From: Nitrososphaerota archaeon
GTDB taxonomy: Archaea > Thermoproteota > Nitrososphaeria > Nitrososphaerales > Nitrosopumilaceae
NCBI GenBank assembly: GCA_016871975.1
Contig: VHBM01000003.1
Coordinates: 1 to 43,064, forward strand
DNA: 43,064 nt
Direction of reading: 5' to 3'
Made by a program: the position numbers and the translations under genes
Notes under the pieces: model-generated
The model's database searches: none
The model's input: the letters and a program-made list of their open reading frames with translations, nothing else
What the model was told of the DNA's origin: nothing
Shown: piece by piece, positions 36,241-42,648 of the stretch
Numbering within the stretch: position 1 is the first letter of the stretch
How the letters are laid out: each line of letters begins with the position of its first letter

Positions 36241-37154
36241 ATGACATATTTGAGCTTCTTCAAGGAAAACAAGGAGAACCTGATTACAAAAAAAAGTCAG
36301 TAATTGTACAGGGAATTACAGGAAAGTTTGGCTCGCTTCACACTAAATTGATGGTTGGTTATGGCACAAACATTGTAGCTGGCGTTACACCGGGAAAAGG
36401 CGGGCAAAAGTTTGAAGGAATCCCAATTTATGAAACAATGAGTGAAGCAGTGCAGGCAACAGGTGCAAAAATTTCAATCATATTTGTTCCTGCAAAGTTT
36501 TTTCTTGGCGCTGCAGTTGATGCGCTAGAGGCAGGAATAAAACTTCTAGTTGCAATACCTGAACATGTTCCGGTACGAGACACTATGACTCTGCTTGAGC
36601 TTGCAAAGAAAAATGACGCAATTATAATTGGTCCAAATACTCCTGGCATAATGATTCCTGAAGTAATTAAAATTGGCATAATGCCTGCAAGCTCCTTTAG
36701 AGCAGGCGATATTGCCGTACTATCAAAAAGTGGAACTTTGATGTATGAAGTATCACATAACCTAACTGAAGCAGGATTTGGACAATGCATAACGCTAGGC
36801 ATTGGCGGCGACCCAATCAATGGTACAACACTAATTGACGCATTTGATATGGTAAAAGACAATCCTGAGCTTAAGGGAATTGTAGTTGTAGGTGAAATAG
36901 GTGGTGATGCGGAAGAAACGCTTGCACAGCACGTCATTGACTCTAATTTTGAAAAACCGATTGTTGCCTATATTGCAGGCCGTGCTGCCCCAAAAGAAAA
37001 AAGGATGGGTCATGCAGGAGCTATAGTTTATGGAAACTATGGTTCTGCTGAATCAAAGGTTTCAATGTTTAATAAGGCAAACATACCTGTTGCCAAAAGA
37101 CCTGCAGAGGTGCCCATGCTTTTGGCAGGCAAGTTTGAAAAATACAAGGATTAA
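36237..37154 (+). CDS. sucD: Succinyl-CoA synthetase alpha subunit
   Basis: A 305-aa CoA-binding subunit. The CoA-binding Rossmann domain is VIVQGITGKFGSLHTK and the phosphohistidine loop near residue 258 is MGHAGAIVYGNYGSAESK. Coupled with sucC by a 4-nt overlap. In a carbon-fixing thaumarchaeon the pair may join the 3HP/4HB cycle, which forms succinyl-CoA, to the partial citrate cycle. Confidence 0.95.
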   Translation: MNDIFELLQGKQGEPDYKKKSVIVQGITGKFGSLHTKLMVGYGTNIVAGVTPGKGGQKFEGIPIYETMSEAVQATGAKISIIFVPAKFFLGAAVDALEAGIKLLVAIPEHVPVRDTMTLLELAKKNDAIIIGPNTPGIMIPEVIKIGIMPASSFRAGDIAVLSKSGTLMYEVSHNLTEAGFGQCITLGIGGDPINGTTLIDAFDMVKDNPELKGIVVVGEIGGDAEETLAQHVIDSNFEKPIVAYIAGRAAPKEKRMGHAGAIVYGNYGSAESKVSMFNKANIPVAKRPAEVPMLLAGKFEKYKD

Positions 37155-37180
37155 AAGGGAGCATTTTTGAGGAAAGAAAT

Positions 37181-37348
37181 ATGCCGATAACTGATTCAGA
37201 AAAAAAACAAATTGCACAAAAGGCACGTTTACATCTTAAGATCTGTTTTCATTGTGGGGCACGAAATTCAATTTCTGCAACAAGATGCAGAAAGTGTCAT
37301 AACAGTTACCTAAGACTCAAAAACAGAACACTTGGCATAAAGAAGTAA
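37181..37348 (+). CDS. rpl40e: Ribosomal protein L40e
   Basis: A 55-aa zinc-ribbon ribosomal protein, too short for the track. It starts MPITDSEKKQIAQKARLHLK, then CFHCGARN and CRKCHN give the four zinc cysteines, followed by YLRLKNRTLGIKK. Length and spacing match archaeal L40e. It lies 26 nt after sucD and 38 nt before the tRNA. Confidence 0.93.
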   Translation: MPITDSEKKQIAQKARLHLKICFHCGARNSISATRCRKCHNSYLRLKNRTLGIKK

Positions 37349-37386
37349 TACAAAAAGACAAAAGCCTCCTTTATTTTATGAACCTT

Positions 37387-37482
37387 GGACCGGTAGTCTA
37401 GTGGTTAGGATGACGCTCTCACACAGCGTAAAGATGCAAGAACATCTCGCTAAGGTCATGGGTTCAAATCCCATCCGGTCCA
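37387..37482 (+). tRNA. tRNA-Val (anticodon CAC) with intron
   Basis: A 96-nt precursor. The acceptor GGACCGG pairs fully with CCGGTCC and is followed by discriminator A. D-arm: GTCT, loop AGTGGTTA, GGAT. Anticodon arm ACGCT-CTCACAC-AGCGT with CAC at positions 34-36. T-arm ATGGG-TTCAAAT-CCCAT. The region between anticodon stem and T-stem is 23 nt too long and folds as a BHB intron; without it the mature tRNA is 73 nt (plus CCA, which is not encoded). Confidence 0.93.
37431..37453 (+). other. 23-nt BHB intron in the variable loop of tRNA-Val
   Basis: Central helix AGCG/CGCT, bulges TAA and AAG, inner helix AGATG/CATCT closing a 6-nt loop. Cutting after the second base of each bulge removes 23 nt and leaves a normal 5-nt variable loop AGGTC. 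The position (about 44/45) is non-canonical compared with the usual 37/38 site. Confidence 0.8.
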
Positions 37483-37515
37483 TTATGGTTCCAAGTAACT
37501 TCTTACATGAACCGC

Positions 37516-37556
37516 ATTTTTGTAGAAATTTTTAATTTTAATTTTAAATTTTTTTG
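37516..37556 (+). terminator. T-rich stretch after tRNA-Val
   Basis: Several runs of five or more T (TTTTT, TTTTTAATTTTAATTTT, TTTTTTT) in about 40 nt follow the tRNA and probably end its transcript. The rest of this 200-nt gap (37483-37683) holds the tRNA-like fragment listed separately. Confidence 0.5.
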
Positions 37557-37606
37557 AAATGATTTAGAAATGCACTATTGATTTTTGTAAAAATTATTAT
37601 GTTATA

Positions 37607-37646
37607 GGTTCAAATCCAGAGCGTTCTGAACCCTAAAGACCGGTCC
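37607..37646 (+). repeat. Fragmentary copy of tRNA-Val 3' end
   Basis: GGTTCAAATCC (37607-37617) and CCGGTCC (37640-37646) repeat exactly the T-loop and acceptor 3' strand of the tRNA 160 nt upstream, in the same order but separated by 22 nt instead of 3. The arms no longer fold as a T-arm. It may be a decayed attachment-site duplicate; chance is possible because the T-loop sequence is common. Confidence 0.35.
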
Positions 37647-37683
37647 GCGCCCATGGTTTTACTTGAAGAAAATCGTGCAAAAA

Positions 37684-37926
37684 TCAGTTAAGCAACTCAT
37701 GAATCAGATACATCATTCGTTTTGTTACAAAAAATGATCCAAAGAATACCAAAGGCAAAACAAAAATTATCGGCATCAGCAAATACGTGTAAGGCTCATT
37801 AATGCATTGAACAATCTTGTTTGACTCGTCTGTTTGGCAGTTCACAAAATGATACAACGGAACAAACAACCAATGTAATTTTTGATTCAAGTGTGTTCCA
37901 ATGTGTAAGCTGATACCATTAAACAA
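37684..37926 (-). CDS. Putative small membrane protein
   Basis: An 80-aa ORF with a TTG start. The C-terminal half has a hydrophobic segment (LLMPIIFVLPLVFFGSFFV) followed by positive residues (TKRMM), consistent with one membrane helix. The first half is His-rich and has two Cys. It is the last ORF downstream of the metal ABC operon on the same strand, 76 nt beyond the permease. Without an ATG the gene is uncertain. Confidence 0.4.
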   Translation of the reverse strand: MFNGISLHIGTHLNQKLHWLFVPLYHFVNCQTDESNKIVQCINEPYTYLLMPIIFVLPLVFFGSFFVTKRMMYLIHELLN

Positions 37927-38002
37927 TAAAAGTGATATTTGGATTACAGTATTAAAAAACTGTGTGTTTTAAAGAGAGAAATAAAAATTAGTTTTTTATG
38001 AA

Positions 38003-38857
38003 TCAATAGTTATGAACGATTTTAGACTGTTCTTTAATTGTGACTTTTGCTATAAGACCAGCAGACCTACATGCTAGAGTTCCAAGCAACAATGCAACTG
38101 CAATCAAAACAATTGTTCCTGATGGGGCTAAATTAAGATAGTACGAAAGGAAAATGCCCGTAACCACGGATGATACAGACATCAGAATAGAAATCACGAC
38201 AGTTTTTTTGAATCCTTTACCAAAAAGCATTGCAGAAATATTTGGAATTACGATTAGTGCAGATATCAACAGTATTCCCACTAATCTCATCGAGTTCACC
38301 ACAGTCACAGCTGCCAGGATAACAAAAAGATAATTTAGAAACGTGGTATTGAGTCCTGCAACTTTGGCCTGTTCTTCATTAAATGATAGATGCAAAAACT
38401 GTTTTTGAAACACAAGAAGAGTCCAAACTATTCCTGCACTAATTGCAGTAATCATTATCATATCTTCAAGGCCAATTAAGAGAATACTACCAAACAAAAA
38501 GCTAAACAAATCAACTGAAAAACCTCCTGATGCACTGACAAGTGTTACTCCAACTGCCAAACCAGATACTAAAACGACAGCGACAGCTGCATCACCAGAT
38601 ACTTTGGTGCTTGAGCGTAGTTTCTGAAGGCCTAAGCCACCAAATACGGATGCAATGAAGGCGCCCCATAATGGAACAATTCCTAAGAACAAACCTAATG
38701 AAATTCCACCAAAAGCAACATGTGCTATACCATCACCAAAAAGCGAATATCTTCGGAGTACAAGAAAGATCCCCATAAAAGAGCAGATTATGGCTACAGC
38801 GATTCCTGCAATCAGTGCTTTTTGCATAAACCCGTACGATAACACATCTAAGATCAT
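38003..38857 (-). CDS. znuB: Metal ABC transporter permease (ZnuB/ABC-3 family)
   Basis: A 284-aa membrane protein with about eight hydrophobic segments. Family landmarks are the N-terminal QKALIAGIAVAIICSFMGIFLVLR, the GDGIAHVAFGGISLG loop that couples to the ATPase, and SMRLVGILLISALIVIPNISA. It forms the channel for Zn2+ (or Mn2+/Fe2+) import. It follows the ATPase by 10 nt. The symbol is by analogy; the metal is inferred. Confidence 0.9.
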   Translation of the reverse strand: MILDVLSYGFMQKALIAGIAVAIICSFMGIFLVLRRYSLFGDGIAHVAFGGISLGLFLGIVPLWGAFIASVFGGLGLQKLRSSTKVSGDAAVAVVLVSGLAVGVTLVSASGGFSVDLFSFLFGSILLIGLEDMIMITAISAGIVWTLLVFQKQFLHLSFNEEQAKVAGLNTTFLNYLFVILAAVTVVNSMRLVGILLISALIVIPNISAMLFGKGFKKTVVISILMSVSSVVTGIFLSYYLNLAPSGTIVLIAVALLLGTLACRSAGLIAKVTIKEQSKIVHNY

Positions 38858-38867
38858 TTCTCAACAC

Positions 38868-39674
38868 CTAATGATTATGATCATGCATGTGCATCTGCAT
38901 TGCAGACTCTGTGTAGGTTTTAAGAAGATTTTCATCGGCAAAGAATTTCTCTTTTTCACCGTGAAAGAAGAGTTTCCGATTCATGCATGCAACCCTACTA
39001 GCGTATTTTTTAATTGCGTCAAGATCATGTGACGACCAAACAACTGTGATTCCATTTTCCTTGTTGAGTTTTTCAATTATCTTGTAGAACTTTGTTTGTG
39101 ACTCTACATCAACACTTGTTACCGGTTCATCAAGAATCAAAAGCAGGGGATCCTTTACCAGTGATTTGGCGATGAATACTCGTTGCAACTCCCCGCTAGA
39201 TAGCTCACCAATCCTTCGATTTTTGAGATGTTCTAGTCCTACTGTTTTGAGGGATTCGTGTATCTTATCTTCTGCCTTGTCAATCTTTTTGTAAATTCTA
39301 TTCCAGCAACAACCACATTGCTGAATCAATTTTGCTCCCTTTACAATTTTTTTATCAGAGATAATCCCCATGGAAACTATATCGTAAACTGTTGCAGGAA
39401 AGTTGGGCTCAAATGCAATCTTTTGTGGAACGTATCCGACAAGTGGAATCAATGATTTGTATTTGTCAGGCTCAAAGCCAAACAGCTTTATCTTTCCTTT
39501 GTAATCTTGTAATCCAAATATTGCACGAAAAAGAGTCGTCTTTCCTGCACCATTTGGTCCCACTATTCCAAGCAGTTCACCTTCTGAGACATCAAAGCTG
39601 ATATCATCTACTGCAACGTGGCTGTCATATCCAATGCTGAGTTTTTCTACTTGGAGCACTTTGGTCATTGACAT
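38868..39674 (-). CDS. znuC: Metal ABC transporter ATPase (ZnuC-like)
   Basis: A 268-aa ABC ATPase: Walker A GPNGAGKTT (39-47), Q-loop YVPQK, signature LSSGELQR (158-165), Walker B LLLILDEP and the switch His in SSHDLD. Two oddities may link it to metal. A Cys cluster QCGCCWN (119-125) lies in the helical subdomain. The C-terminus is His-rich (MQMHMHDHNH). The start overlaps the binding-protein gene by 10 nt. Confidence 0.92.
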   Translation of the reverse strand: MSMTKVLQVEKLSIGYDSHVAVDDISFDVSEGELLGIVGPNGAGKTTLFRAIFGLQDYKGKIKLFGFEPDKYKSLIPLVGYVPQKIAFEPNFPATVYDIVSMGIISDKKIVKGAKLIQQCGCCWNRIYKKIDKAEDKIHESLKTVGLEHLKNRRIGELSSGELQRVFIAKSLVKDPLLLILDEPVTSVDVESQTKFYKIIEKLNKENGITVVWSSHDLDAIKKYASRVACMNRKLFFHGEKEKFFADENLLKTYTESAMQMHMHDHNH

Positions 39675-40930
39675 TCCAAGGCCACCTTGAGAACATCTAA
39701 GTTTTGCTCCATTTTTTCCAAGAAGGTCGTTCCGTTAGACATTTCCTCTGGCGTGAGTGCCTCAATTGGGCTGAAAATTAACACCTGTGCCCCTGCCTCA
39801 TCTGCAATAACTTGTGCAAGCCTCGGGCCTATCAATTCTTCTGCAAATATAACTTTGATATCATTATCATGTACAAAGTCTACAAATTCTGCGATCTCAG
39901 CAGCTGATGCTTCAACATCTGGAGCAAAGCCACCTATTGCAAATACAGTTAATCCATATCGTTCACCGAAATAGGTAAATGCATTATGGAATGGAACAAA
40001 TGTGTCCTTTTGGCAGTTTGAGAGTTCGGATCTTACTTTTGCATCAAAGGCATCTAACTTTGCATTGTATGCTGCTGCATTTTGTTCATAATAGTTTGCA
40101 TTCTCAGGATCAGCATCAACTAGTGCGTTCTTTATGTTGTTGACCTGTTGTTTTACAAGAATTGGATCAAGCCAGATGTGCGGATCATGCTCAAAAGAAT
40201 GGCCATGTCCGTGTTCATCTTCTTTTTCATGGTCTTTATCATGTACATCTTCTCCATAGACCAAATGGCGAATCTCCTCTATCCCCTCTGGAGCATCAAT
40301 ATGTCCATCCTCGATTTCATGTACTAATTTTTCAATCTCTTCGATGATGCCTTCACCATGTTCATGCCCGTCACCTTCATGCTCGTGCAGTATTTCTTTG
40401 ATAGCCTGAAGAGTTTGGGATTCCGTCAGGTGTCCTTCTTCAAACTCTTCTATTACTCGTGCAATCTCTTCTAAAAATTCTTCTGCATGGCCATGCTCTT
40501 CGTGTTCTCCTGGTTCCAAAAGTTTTACGCCGTCTGATGCTTTAACAAAAACTACATGATCAAATTCTCCAGAATTAATTATGTTATCAACATATGGCTC
40601 CATTCCAAGTCCATTATACACAAACACATCAGCGTTTTTCAATGACTGTATTTCGCCAGCTCTAGGCTCCCAGTCATGGGCCGCTATCCCTGATGGAAGA
40701 TATTGTTTTACGACTGCCCTGTCTCCTGCAACATTCTTTGTAAATTCATAGTAGGGATAAAATGATGCATAAACTGCGAGTTTATCTTTCTGAATAACAT
40801 TACCTGCTTGAGAAGTATTTGCATCAATATCATTTTCCGTGAGACTCATAACTGAAACAACTGCAATCATAATAGCTACAGCTGCGCTTCCTCCAATCAC
40901 ATAGGAAATATTTTTGTTCATAGATAACAT
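39665..40930 (-). CDS. znuA: Metal-binding lipoprotein-like substrate-binding protein (ZnuA-like) with expanded His/Glu insert
   Basis: A 421-aa surface receptor. Residues 8-30 form a membrane anchor or signal. The ligand histidines are expected at H85 (IAAHDWEPR), H251 (DPHIWLDP) and H315 (PFHNAFTYF). Between the first and second ligands lies an unusually long acidic, His-rich insert (about 142-250) with two helical repeats of about 40 residues (EEIARVIEEFEEGH and EEIEKLVHEIEDGH). Such loops in ZnuA bind extra zinc. A TATATAAA box lies about 22 nt before the ATG, suggesting a leaderless mRNA, and palindromic elements overlap it. Confidence 0.9.
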   Translation of the reverse strand: MLSMNKNISYVIGGSAAVAIMIAVVSVMSLTENDIDANTSQAGNVIQKDKLAVYASFYPYYEFTKNVAGDRAVVKQYLPSGIAAHDWEPRAGEIQSLKNADVFVYNGLGMEPYVDNIINSGEFDHVVFVKASDGVKLLEPGEHEEHGHAEEFLEEIARVIEEFEEGHLTESQTLQAIKEILHEHEGDGHEHGEGIIEEIEKLVHEIEDGHIDAPEGIEEIRHLVYGEDVHDKDHEKEDEHGHGHSFEHDPHIWLDPILVKQQVNNIKNALVDADPENANYYEQNAAAYNAKLDAFDAKVRSELSNCQKDTFVPFHNAFTYFGERYGLTVFAIGGFAPDVEASAAEIAEFVDFVHDNDIKVIFAEELIGPRLAQVIADEAGAQVLIFSPIEALTPEEMSNGTTFLEKMEQNLDVLKVALECQ

Positions 40931-40934
40931 AACA

Positions 40935-41013
40935 TATTATTAACAATTCTATATAAATTAATAATTACTACTTTATTTTTAGTGTTTATTAATAATTAAA
41001 TGGCTAATTATTA
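40935..41013. promoter_or_regulatory. Shared promoter/operator region between znuA and the NikR-like gene
   Basis: The znuA TATA box is TATATAAA at 40950-40957. TTAATAATTA occurs twice (40958-40967 and 40989-40998). The second copy forms a perfect 9-bp inverted repeat with 41005-41013 (TAATAATTA-N6-TAATTATTA), just upstream of the regulator's CCATAAAG TATA-like element. A partial inverted repeat also joins 40937-40943 and 40958-40964. Likely binding sites for the divergent repressor. AT-richness makes some symmetry expected by chance. Confidence 0.5.
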
Positions 41014-41050
41014 CCATAAAGTTATTAAGTTTGCATTCCAATTTTAAACA

Positions 41051-41455
41051 ATGGTTAATAATCTAAAGGACGTAAGCATCATCTCAATATCTCTGAACAA
41101 TGACCTGACAAAAGAACTAGACAGATTACAAAAAACATTGGGGTTTACAGGGCGTTCTGAGATCGTTAGGGCCGGAATACGCACCTTTGTCCAAGAAGAA
41201 AAACAAAAGCAGGATATGAAAGGAATAAAGAATGCAATACTAATGGTTGTTCATGCAGATGAATTTGATGATCAGGTGGCAGGGATAAAACATGATTATG
41301 AAAATCTGATTAAGACACATCTTCATAATAAAATCGACAACAATAGATGTGTTGAATTGTTTTTACTAGATGGAGATGCAAAGAAGATAGAGGCAGTGAC
41401 AAAGGGATTTTTGACAAATAAAAAAATGGATAATGTAAAACTTCTTGTTCTATAG
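41051..41455 (+). CDS. NikR-like ribbon-helix-helix metal regulator
   Basis: A 134-aa protein. Residues 8-48 form a ribbon-helix-helix DNA-binding domain (IISISLNNDLTKELDRLQ, GRSEIVRAGIRTF). Residues 60-134 follow the NikR ACT-like metal domain (NAILMVVH, KHDYENLIKTHLH, CVELFLLDGDA). The H-x-H...C metal signature is present (H90, H92, C100) but with two more residues between H92 and C100 than in E. coli NikR, suggesting altered geometry or metal. Divergent from the ABC operon, which it probably represses. Nickel, zinc or cobalt could be sensed; zinc fits the neighbours best. Confidence 0.85.
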   Translation: MVNNLKDVSIISISLNNDLTKELDRLQKTLGFTGRSEIVRAGIRTFVQEEKQKQDMKGIKNAILMVVHADEFDDQVAGIKHDYENLIKTHLHNKIDNNRCVELFLLDGDAKKIEAVTKGFLTNKKMDNVKLLVL

Positions 41456-41552
41456 TTTAGGCCAAGATAAAAAGATTTAAAATTTAATGAATAGGTTCTA
41501 CGATGATTGATTTAGGATTCATTGTATGTCATAAAAAAGGTAAAAATTTGGT

Positions 41553-41840
41553 TTATGCACATGATATGTTTTTAATTTGAAACGTCTCACTCATGGCAAT
41601 ATACTCGTCAATCTTTTGTCTTATATCATCAGAAGTTGTATCGTCCATCCCAGAAAAACCAGCGTGGAAAGAAATTTTCTTTCCCGATACATTTACGTCA
41701 GATACTTCCATATCAGCGTAGACGTTGGTGATTTCATGTACCCATTCTTGTGCTTCATGCTTGTCAATACCGTCAGTTTCAAGATTTACTTGAATCATCT
41801 TTGTCATATCATTGTAAATCATTATACCATATTTAGACAT
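41553..41840 (-). CDS. Unknown 95-aa protein with a NikR-type operator
   Basis: A 95-aa soluble alpha/beta protein. It has two similar-looking strand/helix sections (MIQVNLETDGIDKHEAQEWV and VNVSGKKISFHAGFSGMDD), an acidic middle, and a single C-terminal Cys. ATG at 41840. A perfect palindrome with NikR half-sites covers the 26 nt before the start codon, so it is probably repressed by the neighbouring regulator. It has no recognised family; a metal chaperone or metal-sparing role is only a guess. Confidence 0.65.
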   Translation of the reverse strand: MSKYGIMIYNDMTKMIQVNLETDGIDKHEAQEWVHEITNVYADMEVSDVNVSGKKISFHAGFSGMDDTTSDDIRQKIDEYIAMSETFQIKNISCA

Positions 41841-41866
41841 TATGAAATATACTCAAATATTTCATA
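41841..41866. promoter_or_regulatory. Perfect palindrome with NikR-type half-sites
   Basis: TATGAAATAT and ATATTTCATA, exact reverse complements, flank a 6-nt spacer. Written by half-site this is TATGA-N16-TCATA, the same core and spacing as the E. coli NikR operator GTATGA-N16-TCATAC. It ends one base before the start codon at 41840, covering the core promoter of a leaderless gene. TAATTATTA and TTATTAATAA elements just upstream (41868-41898) resemble the znuA-side elements. Confidence 0.65.
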
Positions 41867-41891
41867 GTAATTATTAAAAATATAAAATTTA

Positions 41892-41960
41892 TTAATAACC
41901 TTCCTGTACAAAATGTAAGCATCCACATGCTACACAATACTGACAGGCTTGTCCTGCCAG
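41892..41960 (-). other. Cys-rich zinc-site coding fragment, start unclear
   Basis: The last 22 codons of a minus-strand frame read LAGQACQYCVACGCLHFVQEGY, a dense CxxCxxCxCxxH motif that is unlikely to be noise. No ATG/GTG/TTG lies close upstream; the open frame extends antisense across the 59-aa gene. It may be a micro-peptide starting at CTG 41960, the end of a longer gene, or a remnant whose start has been lost. Confidence 0.4.
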
Positions 41961-41979
41961 GTTGTGTTTAGGAGAAAAA

Positions 41980-42159
41980 ATGAAACAAGAAGAAAATGAC
42001 ACAAATGAAGTGAAAATTGAGATAAACGATTCCAATAATACACATAACAACAACCATTCAATAACACTAAAATCAAAAATGATCGATGTTGACAAATTGC
42101 TCCCGATGGCGCAAAAATGGTTAGAGGAATTCAAGCAAAAAAAATGGCTTGAGAGATAA
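41980..42159 (+). CDS. Small hydrophilic hypothetical protein, 59 aa
   Basis: A 59-aa protein from ATG 41980, preceded at 7 nt by a strong Shine-Dalgarno AGGAG, which decides the start over the track's TTG. The N-terminal half is Asn/Asp/Glu- and His-rich and probably disordered (DSNNTHNNNHS). The C-terminal half is an amphipathic helix (MIDVDKLLPMAQKWLEEF) with a basic end. Function unknown; the His-Asn stretch in a metal island could bind metal. Confidence 0.6.
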   Translation: MKQEENDTNEVKIEINDSNNTHNNNHSITLKSKMIDVDKLLPMAQKWLEEFKQKKWLER

Positions 42160-42298
42160 ACTTGGTTATCGGTAATAACGTGAATGTAACTTTCGAACGA
42201 CCAAGTTGGGATGAATATTTTATGATTCAAGCAGTGTTTTTTCTATGACTGCAGAAACTAGATCTCGTCTTGTTCGTTCTTTTGGCGTCAACAGATTG

Positions 42299-42309
42299 TT
42301 TTTTTTTTT
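42299..42309 (+). terminator. Run of 11 T
   Basis: An uninterrupted T11 tract, about 140 nt after the 59-aa gene, is a good archaeal termination signal for plus-strand transcripts. Apart from it, 42160-42448 shows no credible gene on either strand, only short frames such as a 24-codon one starting at 42247. Confidence 0.5.
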
Positions 42310-42448
42310 GCGTGTTTAATAAGATACCGAAATTTAATTTTGAATAATCAATATAATAAATTCAAATATTGAGTGCATTGCAATCACTTTGAAGATAACA
42401 CAACACTACCTATGTATGGTTAGGATTGGTTTTAGCAACTTGAAAAAA

Positions 42449-42550
42449 TCATGTATCGCAATGGCAACAAATGTTATCATGGTTTTTCTTGCAGCCAGGA
42501 CAGCTAACTGCACCACCAAAATGACATTTACAGTCGCAGATTTGTTTCAT
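42449..42550 (-). CDS. 33-aa Cys/His-rich, metallothionein-like peptide
   Basis: Read by hand from ATG 42550 to TGA. Eight Cys and three His in 33 residues: CDCKCH near residues 5-10, CPGCKKNH near 17-24, and CCHC near 28-31. The spacing resembles small metallothioneins or a two-zinc cluster. It lies in the metal island and has its own TATA-like element and a GGTAGA-GT-TCTACC repeat upstream. Probable role: binding or buffering Zn/Cu. The plus-strand 60-aa track ORF here is its shadow. Confidence 0.65.
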   Translation of the reverse strand: MKQICDCKCHFGGAVSCPGCKKNHDNICCHCDT

Positions 42551-42566
42551 ATCCAGTTGATACGAT

Positions 42567-42580
42567 GGTAGAGTTCTACC
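42567..42580. promoter_or_regulatory. Inverted repeat upstream of the Cys-rich peptide
   Basis: GGTAGA and TCTACC separated by two bases, 17 nt before the ATG of the minus-strand peptide gene. On that strand a TATGTATAC element lies just upstream. The position between promoter and start fits a repressor site. Short length limits confidence. Confidence 0.4.
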
Positions 42581-42648
42581 GTATACATAAAGGAATGTTG
42601 TAAGTTATTTTCAATTGGTATTTTAAAGGTCAGAATCAAACTACGAAA

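Noticed and set aside
36428-36937. 169-aa minus-strand ORF within sucD
   Set aside because: Shadow of a strongly conserved coding sequence; serine/isoleucine-rich as expected for an antisense frame.
39665-40930. Possibility that the transporter is specific for nickel because its regulator is NikR-like
   Set aside because: All three subunits match the Zn/Mn (ABC-3) family and not Nik or Cbi transporters; the metal is better left open, with zinc preferred.
41486-41523. 7-bp inverted repeat AATGAAT/ATTCATT with a long spacer
   Set aside because: Short arms, 24-nt spacer and AT-rich context; not distinguishable from chance.
41503-41580. 25-codon plus-strand ORF before the 95-aa gene
   Set aside because: Overlaps the end of the opposite gene, has no clear motif, and no ribosome site or promoter of note.
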